Shown: positions 20,095 through 28,175 of the stretch, in pieces
How positions within the stretch are numbered: position 1 is the stretch's first letter
Layout: each line of letters starts with the position of its first letter
NCBI RefSeq assembly: GCF_000832305.1
Contig: NZ_CP010537.1
Span: forward strand, 186,001-250,000
Length of the DNA stretch: 64,000 bases
Direction: 5' to 3'
Source: Cupriavidus basilensis
Lineage (GTDB): Bacteria; Pseudomonadota; Gammaproteobacteria; Burkholderiales; Burkholderiaceae
Translations under genes and position numbers: made by a program
The notes under the pieces: generated by a model
What the model saw: only the letters and a program-made list of their open reading frames with translations
Told to the model about the DNA's origin: nothing
The model's database searches: none

Positions 20095-20145
20095 CGCTGG
20101 TTTGCTCCCCTCTCCCACGAAGCGGGAGAGGGGAGCAAACCAGCG
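20095..20145. repeat. Perfect 22-bp inverted repeat (REP-like) between acoC and the SDR gene
   Basis: Bases 20095-20116 and 20124-20145 are exact reverse complements with a seven-base loop, centred on CTCCCCTCTCCC and its complement. The same core recurs near 23,403-23,450 and, degenerated, near 9,420. It has the form of a dispersed intergenic palindrome. In the acoXABC transcript it would fold into a very stable hairpin without a following U-tract. Confidence 0.9.
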
Positions 20146-20212
20146 CATCGCGCGACGTATTTCGTGGCTGTATGCACAAGAAAATCAACAAGACAAGGCT
20201 AGGAGACCACCC

Positions 20213-20989
20213 ATGAACGAACCCCTGAAGCGACAAGTCGCCGTCATCACCGGCGGTGCGCGCGGCATTGGCCGCGGCATCGCCCTGACACTCGCCAAGG
20301 CCGGCGCTGATATCCTGATCGCCGACCTGCTCGAAGACGCCATGCGCGAAACCGCGCAAGACGTGCGCGCGCTCGGCCGCCGGGTGAGCACCCTCAAGGT
20401 CGACGTGACAAAAGCCGAGATGCACCGCGCCATGGTCAGGCAGGCACTCGACCAGCTCGGCGGCCTGGATATCCTGGTCAACTGCGCAGGCGTCATCAGC
20501 ATCCACCCTGTCGATGCACTCAGCGAGCGCGACTGGGACTTTGTCATGGACGTCAACGCCAAAGGCACCTTCCTCGGCTGCCAGGCCGCGCTGGAACACA
20601 TGAAAGCCCAGCACAAGGGCCGCATCATCAACGTCGCCTCGATCGCCGGCAAGGAAGGCTTCCCCAACCTTGCCCACTACAGCGCCTCGAAGTTCGCGGT
20701 GGTTGGCTTCACCAACGCCCTGGCCAAGGAAGTGGCACGCGACGGCATCACCGTCAACGCGATCTGCCCCGGCATCGTGCGCACCTATATGTGGGATCGC
20801 CTCTCCGACGAATGGAAGGCAGAAGGCGAATCGGTGGAGGATTCCTGGGCCCGCCACCAGCTCACGCTGATCCCGCAGGGGCGGGCGCAGACGCCCGAAG
20901 ACATGGGCCGGATGGCGCTGTTCTTCGCGACCATGGACAATGTGACCGGGCAGTCGGTCAACGTCGACGGTGGCTTCACCTTCCATTGA
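20213..20989 (+). CDS. Short-chain dehydrogenase/reductase (acetoin/2,3-butanediol dehydrogenase-like)
   Basis: A 258-residue classical SDR. The nucleotide-binding motif is TGGARGIGRGIA near the N terminus, with Asp at the end of beta-2 (IADL) favouring NAD. NCAG, the catalytic Ser (NVASIAG) and YSASK follow. It lies between acoC and a lipoate-ligase-like gene with its own AGGAG ribosome-binding site. By position it could interconvert acetoin and 2,3-butanediol or diacetyl, but SDR substrates cannot be read from sequence and this is inference. Confidence 0.85.
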   Translation: MNEPLKRQVAVITGGARGIGRGIALTLAKAGADILIADLLEDAMRETAQDVRALGRRVSTLKVDVTKAEMHRAMVRQALDQLGGLDILVNCAGVISIHPVDALSERDWDFVMDVNAKGTFLGCQAALEHMKAQHKGRIINVASIAGKEGFPNLAHYSASKFAVVGFTNALAKEVARDGITVNAICPGIVRTYMWDRLSDEWKAEGESVEDSWARHQLTLIPQGRAQTPEDMGRMALFFATMDNVTGQSVNVDGGFTFH

Positions 20990-21054
20990 CCGGCACCGGG
21001 CCGCGGTGCGGCCCGGCATGTGCGCGTTCCGTCCCGGCGCTTACCGGTCATGCC

Positions 21055-21810
21055 ATGCGATTTGAATTCCTCGATCCCGATCCCACCGACCCCGATCCCT
21101 TGCACGCCGAGCAGGCGCTGCTGGAGCGGGCATCCGCCGGCCGCTGGCTGGCGCACCTGTGGCAGGCGCCGGTTTCGCTGGTGGTGCCGCGCAGCTACCT
21201 GCGGCATGCGCAACTGGAGGCCGCGCGCGCCGACTTTGCCGCGCGTGGCTGCCCGGTCTGGCTGCGCCTGTCAGGCGGCGGGCTGGTGCCGCAGGGCCCG
21301 GGCATCGTCAACCTGAGCCTGGCCTATCCGGTGCGCGGCGGCGCCGGGACCTATGCCGAGCTGGCCTATCTGCATCTGTGCGAGGTGCTGGCCGCCGCGT
21401 TGAGCCGCCTGGGCTTGCAGACGCACTGGCAAGCGGTGGATGGGTCGTTTTGCGACGGCCGCTTCAACCTGGCCTGGGGCCCGCCGGAGCAGGCCCGCAA
21501 GATTGCCGGCACGGCGCAATATTGGCGCCGCGTGGCGGGCGCGGGCGACGCCAGCCTGCACGTGGTGCTGGCGCACGCCGTGCTGCTGGTCAGCGCCGAT
21601 CCGCGGGAGATCAATGGCCGCGCCAACGATTTCGAGGCCGCCATAGGCAGCGGGCGCCACTACCGTGCCGACAAGGTGGTCAGCGTGGCCCAGGCACTGG
21701 CCGACAGCGGGCAGCCGGTGCCCGGCGACCTCGGCGAGCGCATGTCCCAAGCGCTCGCCGAGGCGCTTGCCGCGACACCGCCGGCTTTCGCGGCGGCGGG
21801 CCTGGCCTAG
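21055..21810 (+). CDS. Lipoate-protein ligase A-like protein
   Basis: A 251-residue protein of the biotin/lipoate protein ligase fold. RLSGGGLVPQGPGIVNLS at residues 71-88 matches the lipoate-binding loop of LplA (R-x-S-G-G-G…G-x-x-N-x-S), and Lys149 in ARKIAGTAQ is at the catalytic lysine position. It could attach lipoyl or octanoyl groups to the E2 proteins encoded nearby (AcoC Lys45, or Lys43 of the E2 at 28,176). Some relatives are octanoyl transferases or non-catalytic. The ATG at 21055 gives the normal length. It is encoded downstream of acoXABC and the SDR in the same direction. Confidence 0.82.
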   Translation: MRFEFLDPDPTDPDPLHAEQALLERASAGRWLAHLWQAPVSLVVPRSYLRHAQLEAARADFAARGCPVWLRLSGGGLVPQGPGIVNLSLAYPVRGGAGTYAELAYLHLCEVLAAALSRLGLQTHWQAVDGSFCDGRFNLAWGPPEQARKIAGTAQYWRRVAGAGDASLHVVLAHAVLLVSADPREINGRANDFEAAIGSGRHYRADKVVSVAQALADSGQPVPGDLGERMSQALAEALAATPPAFAAAGLA

Positions 21811-21951
21811 GCCCGGGCCGTTGTTGCGCGCGTGTTCGCATGTTCGTCTATTCGCGTATTCGTCGTTATTGACGATTCCACAGCCCGGCGAGCGTGGCAA
21901 ACTGACCGGCACGACGCTTCCCCTGCGGGAGCACACAACCGGAGACAGGAC

Positions 21952-23109
21952 ATGGCGGGACCGTTGGCTGGACTGAAAGTGGTGGAAATGGTTGGAATCG
22001 GCCCGGCGCCGTTCTGCGCGATGATGCTGGCCGACCAGGGCGCCGAGGTGATTCGCATCGACCGCCCTCGCCCGGCCAATCCCGGCGAGGCGCCGGCCAC
22101 CGGCGCCGGCCGCGCGCGCTGCGACGTGACCGCGCGCGGCAGGCGCTCCCTGGCCATCGACCTGCGCAAGCCCGGCGCGGCCGAGGTCGTGCTGGACCTG
22201 ATCGCCAAGGCCGACGTGCTGATCGAAGGCTTTCGCCCCGGCGTGATGGAACGCCTGGGCCTGGGGCCGCAGCCTTGCCTGGCGCGCAATCCGGCGCTGG
22301 TGTACGGCCGTATGACCGGCTGGGGCCAGCACGGCCCGCTGGCCCAGGCCGCCGGCCACGATATCAACTACATCGCCATCGGCGGCGCCCTGCACGCCAT
22401 CGGCCGGGCGGGGGAACCACCGGTGGTGCCGCTCAACTACGTTGGCGACTTTGGCGGCGGCGGCATGCTGCTGGCGTTTGGCGTGATGTGCGCCATCAAC
22501 GAAGCCCGCAACTCCGGCAAGGGGCAGGTGGTGGACGCTGCCATGACCGACGGCACGGCCTTGCTGTCCGCCATGATGTACGGCTTCAAGGCCGCCGGGC
22601 GCTGGACCAACCAGCGCGGCGACAACCTGCTGGATGGGGCGGCGCATTTCTACGACACCTATGCCTGCGCGGATGGCAAGTACGTTGCGGTGGGCGCCAT
22701 CGAGCCGCAGTTCTACGCGCTGCTGCGCGAGCGCTGCGGCCTGGACGATCCGCTCTTCGACAAGCAGCTCGACAAACGCCACTGGCCCGAGCTCAAGGCC
22801 CGCATGACCACGCTGTTCCTCACCCGCACGCGCGCGCAGTGGTGCGAGCTGCTGGAAGGCAGCGACGCCTGCTTTGCCCCGATCCTGGACTGGGACGAGG
22901 CGCCGCAACATCCGCATAACCGGGCGCGCGAGACGTTTCTTGAGATCGACGGGGTGATGCAGCCGGCGCCGGCCCCGCGTTTCAGCCGCACGCCGGCGGG
23001 GGTGCCTCAGGCGCCTGCGGAGCCGGGTGCGGATAGTGAGGCGGTGTTGCGGGATTGGGGGGTGACGGGGGAGGTGATTGAGGGGTTGCGGCGGGATGGG
23101 GTGATTTGA
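21952..23109 (+). CDS. CoA-transferase family III / alpha-methylacyl-CoA racemase
   Basis: A 385-residue CaiB/BaiF-family protein. His136 ([13 protein letters not shown]), Asp166 ([11 protein letters not shown]) and Glu251 (VGAIEPQFY) match the catalytic His126/Asp156/Glu241 of mycobacterial alpha-methylacyl-CoA racemase, each offset by ten, so a racemase is more likely than a CoA-transferase. The reaction would interconvert 2R- and 2S-methylacyl-CoA, needed when branched or isoprenoid acids are degraded. A strong ribosome-binding site (GGAGACAGG) precedes the ATG. Its link to acetoin catabolism is unclear; it may be an independent unit. Confidence 0.88.
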   Translation: MAGPLAGLKVVEMVGIGPAPFCAMMLADQGAEVIRIDRPRPANPGEAPATGAGRARCDVTARGRRSLAIDLRKPGAAEVVLDLIAKADVLIEGFRPGVMERLGLGPQPCLARNPALVYGRMTGWGQHGPLAQAAGHDINYIAIGGALHAIGRAGEPPVVPLNYVGDFGGGGMLLAFGVMCAINEARNSGKGQVVDAAMTDGTALLSAMMYGFKAAGRWTNQRGDNLLDGAAHFYDTYACADGKYVAVGAIEPQFYALLRERCGLDDPLFDKQLDKRHWPELKARMTTLFLTRTRAQWCELLEGSDACFAPILDWDEAPQHPHNRARETFLEIDGVMQPAPAPRFSRTPAGVPQAPAEPGADSEAVLRDWGVTGEVIEGLRRDGVI

Positions 23110-23169
23110 TATTGCTTGCCGTTCAAAGTCAAAGTCAACTGCAGTTTCACCGCCCCTGCGGGGCGGCGA

Positions 23170-23199
23170 CCTACTTTCTTGTCTTGCCAAGAAAGTAGG
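23170..23199. repeat. Inverted repeat CCTACTTTCTTG
   Basis: Perfect 12-base arms CCTACTTTCTTG (23170-23181) and CAAGAAAGTAGG (23188-23199) are separated by six bases. A palindrome of this kind followed by CAAAGAAGGCG is, from memory, a common dispersed element in Burkholderiales genomes; copy number here cannot be checked from one window. Confidence 0.75.
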
Positions 23200-23402
23200 C
23201 AAAGAAGGCGCCCCATACGGCCTGTACACCTTGACGGCTCGCTTCGCATCGCGGGTTGGTGTGGCCCGCCCCTTGGGCGCTCCGCACGGCTACACCGAAT
23301 CGGCGTCTGGCGGCAGCGCTCTTGCTTTCGTCCTCGGATATCGCGCGTTTGGGCTTTCGCGCGGGGCGGTATCTGCCGGCGCGCCACCGTTTGCTATCCA
23401 CC

Positions 23403-23450
23403 GGCTTGCTCCCCTCTCCCGCTTGCGGGAGAGGGGCGGGGGGAGAGGGC
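23403..23450. repeat. REP-like CT/AG-rich hairpin
   Basis: CCCCTCTCCCGC and GCGGGAGAGGGG form perfect 12-base arms around a two-base loop, preceded by GGCTTGCT. It shares its core with the 22-bp palindrome downstream of acoC. It lies just beyond the 3' end of the minus-strand operon, where it may act as a transcript end or mRNA-stabilising structure. Confidence 0.75.
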
Positions 23451-23479
23451 GGGCGTTCGTTATGCCGCCGTGCTCGTGC

Positions 23480-24316
23480 TCAGTCCGCCGGCCCCAGGAT
23501 CCGTTCGACAAACTCCGGTGCCAGCGCAACGCCAAGGAAGCGCGCGATCTCCACGATCTGCCCATACAGCATCCATTGACCGTGATGCACCGCGCAGCCG
23601 CGTTCGCGCGCGGCCTTCAGCAGCGGGGTATCGCCATCGCGGATCACCGCCTCGCAGACCAGCGTGCCTGCGCCTAGTTGCTCGGCGGGGAGCGGTGTGG
23701 CGTCGGTATCGCGCAAGCCGAGCGCGGTGGCGTTGACGACCACGTCGAAGCCGGCGGGGTTGTTATCGCCGGCGCGGATCGAGACGGTCGGCAGCACGGC
23801 TTTCAGGCTCGCGGCCAGTTCTTCGGCCTTGTCGGCGGAGCGGTTGTAGATGACCAGTTCGGCCGGCTGCTCGCGCGCCATGGCGTAGGCCATCGACTTG
23901 CCGGCGCCGCCGGCGCCAAGCTGCAGCACGCGCTTGCCAGACAGGCTGTGGCCGCGTTCACGCAGGCCGGCGACGAAGCCGTCGCCATCAAAGTTGCCGC
24001 CGACCCAAAAGCCTTTCTGGCGGTCGAAGCGCATCGCATTGACGGAGCCGAGCAGGCGCGCGGCATCGGTCAGTTCGCCACAGATGGCCACCACCGCCTC
24101 CTTGTGCGGCATGGTGACGACGAGGCCTTGCAGGTTTTGCGCGGCCGGCGCGCCGGCGAGGAATGTCTGCAATTGCGCCGCATCCACATGAAAGGGCACG
24201 CACACGGCGTTCAGGCCCTGGCGGGCGACCGAGGCATTGAAGAGTTGCGGCGTGCGCACGTGCGCGATGGGGGCGGCGATGATGCCGACAAGCTGGGTAT
24301 TGCCATCGATCTGCAT
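23480..24316 (-). CDS. aroE: Shikimate dehydrogenase-like protein (AroE family, altered substrate motif)
   Basis: A 278-residue AroE/quinate dehydrogenase-family oxidoreductase. The catalytic Lys is in VTMPHKEA, the active-site Asp in NFDGDGFV, and the dinucleotide loop is LGAGGAGKS. The N-terminal motif that normally reads PIxHSxSP and supplies two serines for the shikimate carboxylate is PIAHVRTP here, so both serines are lost (Val and Thr). The enzyme therefore probably acts on another alicyclic or hydroxy substrate rather than in aromatic biosynthesis. It is the last gene of the 13-gene minus-strand block, 105 bases after gabD. Confidence 0.85.
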   Translation of the reverse strand: MQIDGNTQLVGIIAAPIAHVRTPQLFNASVARQGLNAVCVPFHVDAAQLQTFLAGAPAAQNLQGLVVTMPHKEAVVAICGELTDAARLLGSVNAMRFDRQKGFWVGGNFDGDGFVAGLRERGHSLSGKRVLQLGAGGAGKSMAYAMAREQPAELVIYNRSADKAEELAASLKAVLPTVSIRAGDNNPAGFDVVVNATALGLRDTDATPLPAEQLGAGTLVCEAVIRDGDTPLLKAARERGCAVHHGQWMLYGQIVEIARFLGVALAPEFVERILGPAD

Positions 24317-24421
24317 TGCGGGATTCCGGGTGACGTGGAAGTGGGCGAGGGAGAGGCGAGAGGGAGAAAAGGAAGCGGGAGGCGGGACGGATGCGCGCCG
24401 TCCCGCGGGCATGGCGATGGC

Positions 24422-25870
24422 TCAGATGCCGGCCATGCAGGTGTATTTGATGACCAGATAGTCCTCGATGCCGTAGTGCGAGCCTTCGCGGCCCACGCCC
24501 GATTGCTTGACGCCGCCGAAGGGCGCCACCTCGTTCGAGATCAGGCCGGTGTTGACGCCGACCATGCCGTACTCCAGCCGCTCGGAAACGCGCCACACGC
24601 GGCCGAGATCGCGGGCGTAGAAATAGCTCGCCAGGCCGAATTCCGTGTCGTTGGCCATGGCGACGACTTCGTCCTCGGTCTCGAAGCGGAACAGCGGCGC
24701 GAGCGGGCCGAAGGTTTCTTCACGCGCGACCAGCATGCCGGGCGTCACGTCGGCCAGCACGGTAGGCTCGAAGAACGATTGCCCGAGCGCGTGACGCTTG
24801 CCGCCTTGCAGCACGCGCGCGCCCTTGGAGATCGCGTCGGTGATATGTTCCTCGACCTTGGTCACGGCCTTGCCGTCGATCAGCGGTCCGATGCGCACGC
24901 CGTCTTCCATGCCGTTGCCCACCTTCAGCGCGCGTACCGCCGCGACCAGCTTTTCGGCGAAGGCGTCATAGACCTTGCTGTGCACGTAGAGGCGGTTGGC
25001 GCAGACGCAGGTCTGTCCCGCGTTGCGGTACTTGGACACGATGGCGCCTTCGACGGCGGCATCCAGGTCGGCATCCTCGAACACGATGAAGGGCGCGTTG
25101 CCGCCCAGCTCCATCGAGACCTTCTTGATGGTGGACGCCGTCTGCGCCATCAGGGTACGGCCGACTTCCGTCGAGCCGGTAAAGGTGAGCTTGCGCACCA
25201 GCGGGTTGCTGCTGAGCTCGCCGCCGATGGCGGCGGCCGAGCCGGTGACGACCGACAGCACGCCTGCGGGAATGCCGGCGCGTTCCGCCAGCGCCACCAT
25301 CGCCAGCGCGGTCAGCGGGGTTTGCGAGGCGGGCTTGACCACCATCGTGCAACCTGCCGCCAGCGCCGGGCCGGCCTTGCGCGTGATCATGGCCGCGGGA
25401 AAATTCCACGGCGTGATGGCCGCGCACACGCCCACCGGTTCCTTGGTGACGACGATGCGCTGGTTGCTGACCGGTGCGGGGATGGTCTCGCCGTAGACGC
25501 GTTTGCCTTCTTCGGCGAACCACTCGATGAACGAGGCCGCGTAGCCGATCTCGCCGCGGGCTTCGGCAAAGGGCTTGCCTTGCTCGGCGGTCATGATGCG
25601 GGCGAGGTCGTCCTGGTTCGCCAGCAGCAGTTCGAACCACTTGCGCAGCAGCGCGGAGCGTTCCTTGGCGGTACGCGCGCGCCAGGCCGGCAGGGCGCGG
25701 TTGGCGGCCTCGATGGCCTGGCGCGTTTCGTCGGCGCCCAGCAGCGGCACCTGGCCGACGCGCTCACCGGTGGCGGGATTGGTCACGTCGATATGACGCT
25801 GCGCATCGGTCCAGCGGCCATCGATATAGCACTGCTGGCGCAGCAAGGAGGGGTCTTGGAGTTGCAACAT
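24422..25870 (-). CDS. gabD: NAD(P)-dependent succinate-semialdehyde dehydrogenase (GabD-like)
   Basis: A 482-residue aldehyde dehydrogenase. The catalytic Cys lies in AGQTCVCANR, the general base Glu in VSMELGGNAP, and the cofactor segment is ITPWNFPAAMITRK. The length and the C-terminal PFGGVKQSGVGREGSHYGIE match GabD, which oxidises succinate semialdehyde to succinate. In this operon it may oxidise a different semialdehyde made from the imported substrate. It follows the SDR gene by 139 bases, a gap partly filled by a 12-base tandem repeat. Confidence 0.88.
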   Translation of the reverse strand: MLQLQDPSLLRQQCYIDGRWTDAQRHIDVTNPATGERVGQVPLLGADETRQAIEAANRALPAWRARTAKERSALLRKWFELLLANQDDLARIMTAEQGKPFAEARGEIGYAASFIEWFAEEGKRVYGETIPAPVSNQRIVVTKEPVGVCAAITPWNFPAAMITRKAGPALAAGCTMVVKPASQTPLTALAMVALAERAGIPAGVLSVVTGSAAAIGGELSSNPLVRKLTFTGSTEVGRTLMAQTASTIKKVSMELGGNAPFIVFEDADLDAAVEGAIVSKYRNAGQTCVCANRLYVHSKVYDAFAEKLVAAVRALKVGNGMEDGVRIGPLIDGKAVTKVEEHITDAISKGARVLQGGKRHALGQSFFEPTVLADVTPGMLVAREETFGPLAPLFRFETEDEVVAMANDTEFGLASYFYARDLGRVWRVSERLEYGMVGVNTGLISNEVAPFGGVKQSGVGREGSHYGIEDYLVIKYTCMAGI

Positions 25871-25973
25871 GGTCTGGTTCCGGTTCCGTAGCGATGTTGG
25901 GGGGATTCGGCGCAGCGCCGCTGACGGCAGGTTAGCAGGATCCGGCGATCTCGTTTGGCCGCCGGAGGGATGA

Positions 25974-26021
25974 TCAAGCCGCGATTCAAGCCGCGATTCA
26001 ACCTGCGATTCAACCCGCGAT
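25974..26021 (-). repeat. Four 12-base tandem repeats covering the SDR stop codon
   Basis: On the minus strand the unit ATCGCGGGTTGA (Ile-Ala-Gly-stop) occurs four times in a row with one or two changes. The first copy is the true C terminus of the SDR gene and the other three follow it. This is a tandem duplication of the last three codons plus stop. Confidence 0.85.
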
Positions 26022-26750
26022 ATACAGCCCGCCATTGACGTGCAGCACCTCGCCGGTGACAAAGCTGGCCGCATCGCTGCACAGGAAGCCGATGGCGGTG
26101 GCGATCTCGCGGGGGTGGCCGAGGCGCTTGAGCGGTGTCTGCTCGACGGAGTCGGCGCCGCGTTTCTGGATCAGCTCGGTGGTCATCGGTGTCTCGATCA
26201 CGCCCGGCGATACAGCATTGACGCGGGTGCGCGGCCCGAGTTCCCGCGCCAGGCTGCGGGTGAGGCTGAGCAGGCCACCCTTGGAGGCCGAATAGTGCGC
26301 ATTGTAGTAAGCGCCCCGGTGCGCCGCCACCGACGTCAGGTTGACGATGGCGCTGTTCTCGCGCAGCGCGGGAATGGCGCGGCGCACAAGATAGAACACG
26401 CCATCGAGATTGATCGACAGCGTCTGCCGCCATTGCGCGTCGCTCATCTCGGCCACTGGCTGGGCCTGGTACAAGCCTGCCGACGGCACCAGGAAATCGA
26501 TGCCGCCGAAGCGCGCCTGCGCGAGCGCCACGGCGCGCTCGCAATCGTCGGGGCTGGCGGCGTCCATGCGCATCGTGGCGATGCGCTCACCGCTCGGGTC
26601 CAGCTCGCGGGCAAATCCGGCGACGCCGGCTTCGTCCAGATCCGTCAGTACCAGGTTGGCGCCTTGCGCCAGGAACAGTTTGGCCGTCTCACGGCCGATG
26701 CCGCCGTTGGCCCCGGTCAGCAGCAGCGTGCGTTGATCGAAGTTGTACAT
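26010..26750 (-). CDS. Short-chain dehydrogenase/reductase
   Basis: A 246-residue classical SDR with the TGANGGIGRETA cofactor loop, Asp at the end of beta-2 (LTDLDE), SAG in place of the usual NAG, catalytic Ser in LTSVAAHRG, and YSASK. The C terminus VTGEVLHVNGGLYIAG is typical. It has a GGGAGACAAC ribosome-binding site and lies 14 bases after the E3 gene. It presumably oxidises or reduces a hydroxyl or keto group of the pathway intermediate. The substrate is unknown. Confidence 0.87.
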   Translation of the reverse strand: MYNFDQRTLLLTGANGGIGRETAKLFLAQGANLVLTDLDEAGVAGFARELDPSGERIATMRMDAASPDDCERAVALAQARFGGIDFLVPSAGLYQAQPVAEMSDAQWRQTLSINLDGVFYLVRRAIPALRENSAIVNLTSVAAHRGAYYNAHYSASKGGLLSLTRSLARELGPRTRVNAVSPGVIETPMTTELIQKRGADSVEQTPLKRLGHPREIATAIGFLCSDAASFVTGEVLHVNGGLYIAG

Positions 26751-26764
26751 GTTGTCTCCCGTGT

Positions 26765-28165
26765 TCAGATATGCAGTGCGCGCCCGTAGGCCGCGAGCAC
26801 GGCTTCGTGCATGGCCTCGGACATGGTCGGGTGCGGCAGGACAGCGGCCATCAGGTCGGCCTCGGTGGTCTCCAGCGTCTGCGCGATGGCGTAGCCCTGG
26901 ATCATCTCGGTGACCTCGTCGCCCACCATATGGGCGCCGAGCAGTTCGCCGCTGCCTGCGTCGAACACCACCTTCACCAGGCCGGCAGTGCTGCCCATGG
27001 CAATGGCCTTGCCGTTGCCGGCGAAAGGGAACTTGCCGACCTTGACGGGATGGCCGCGCTCCCTGGCCTGTGCCTCGGTGAGTCCCACGCTCGCCACTTG
27101 TGGATGGCTGTAGGTGCAGGCCGGAATTCGTGTGGCATCGAGCGCATGCGGATGCAGCCCGGCAATCCGCTCCACGCAGATCACGCCTTCGTGGCTGGCC
27201 TTGTGCGCCAGCCACGGCGGGCCCGCCACGTCGCCGATGGCATACACGCCGGGCTCATCGGTGCGGCCGAAGCCGTCGGTGACGATATGCGTCTTCTCGA
27301 CCTTGACGGCGGTCCGCTCCAGGCCGAGGTCTTCCACGTTGCCGACAATGCCTGCGGCCACCAGCACGACGTCGACGTCGACTCTCGCGCCGCCGGACTT
27401 GCCGCCTTGCAGCTCGATGGACCAGCCCTGCCCCTTGCGCTCAGCGCTCTGGATGCCGGTGCCCGTATGCAGCACGATGCCTTCCCGGGTCAGGCTGCTT
27501 GCCACCTGCGCGCAGATGTCGGCATCTTCCACCGGCAGGATGCGCTGCGCCATCTCCACCACCGTCACCTCGGCACCCACCGCGCGATAGAAGCTGGCGA
27601 ACTCGATGCCGATGGCACCGGCGCCAACGATCAGCATGCGCTTTGGCACCACGGGCGGCGCCAGCGCGTCGCGATAGGTCCAGACCGTCTTGCCGTCCGC
27701 CGGCAGCGCGGGCAGCTGGCGGGCGCGTGCGCCGGTGGCGAGCAGGATGTGGGCGGACGACACGATGCGCGTCTTGCCATCCGTCGCGGTGACTTCTAGC
27801 TTGCCCTTGCCCGCCAGCCGTCCGTGGCCGTTGAGCACGGTCACGCCGTTCTTCTTCATCAGGTGGGCCACGCCCTTGTTGAGCTGCGCGGCCACCGCGC
27901 GGGAGCGGGCCACCATGGCCGGCAGGTCGGCGGTGGGCGGCGCGGCATGCACACCGTAGGCCGCTGCGTCCTTGACCAGCCGCAGCACATCGGCGCTGCG
28001 CAACAGCGCTTTGGTGGGAATGCAGCCCCAGTTCAGGCAGATCCCGCCCAGGTGCGCTTTCTCGACCAGCGCGGTTTTCATGCCTAGCTGCGTGGCGCGG
28101 ATGGCGGCCACGTAGCCGCCCGGGCCGCCGCCCACGACGATCAGGTCAAATGAGGAGTTCGCCAC
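26765..28165 (-). CDS. lpdA: Dihydrolipoyl dehydrogenase (E3)
   Basis: A 466-residue FAD-dependent lipoamide dehydrogenase that reoxidises the lipoyl groups of the E2 and reduces NAD. Visible features are the FAD motif VVGGGPGGYVAAIRA, the redox disulfide GGICLNWGCIPTKALL, the NAD motif VGAGAIGIEFASFYRAVGAE, and the C-terminal His-Glu motif HPTMSEAMHEAVL. The start is a GTG at 28165 with AAGGA upstream; an ATG five bases further upstream is out of frame. Ten bases separate it from the E2 gene. It may also serve AcoC, as no E3 lies in the aco cluster. Confidence 0.94.
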   Translation of the reverse strand: MANSSFDLIVVGGGPGGYVAAIRATQLGMKTALVEKAHLGGICLNWGCIPTKALLRSADVLRLVKDAAAYGVHAAPPTADLPAMVARSRAVAAQLNKGVAHLMKKNGVTVLNGHGRLAGKGKLEVTATDGKTRIVSSAHILLATGARARQLPALPADGKTVWTYRDALAPPVVPKRMLIVGAGAIGIEFASFYRAVGAEVTVVEMAQRILPVEDADICAQVASSLTREGIVLHTGTGIQSAERKGQGWSIELQGGKSGGARVDVDVVLVAAGIVGNVEDLGLERTAVKVEKTHIVTDGFGRTDEPGVYAIGDVAGPPWLAHKASHEGVICVERIAGLHPHALDATRIPACTYSHPQVASVGLTEAQARERGHPVKVGKFPFAGNGKAIAMGSTAGLVKVVFDAGSGELLGAHMVGDEVTEMIQGYAIAQTLETTEADLMAAVLPHPTMSEAMHEAVLAAYGRALHI

Positions 28166-28175
28166 GTCATGGTCC

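Larger units (their letters stand above)
23110..23479. other. Gene-free repeat island
   Basis: The 370-base gap carries stacked inverted repeats: a CCGCCCC/GGGGCGG hairpin at about 23150-23166, a CCTACTTTCTTG palindrome at 23170-23199, and a CCCCTCTCCCGC/GCGGGAGAGGGG hairpin at 23408-23433. It reads as a composite of dispersed intergenic repeats. No translatable frame has a ribosome-binding site or recognisable content. Confidence 0.65.
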
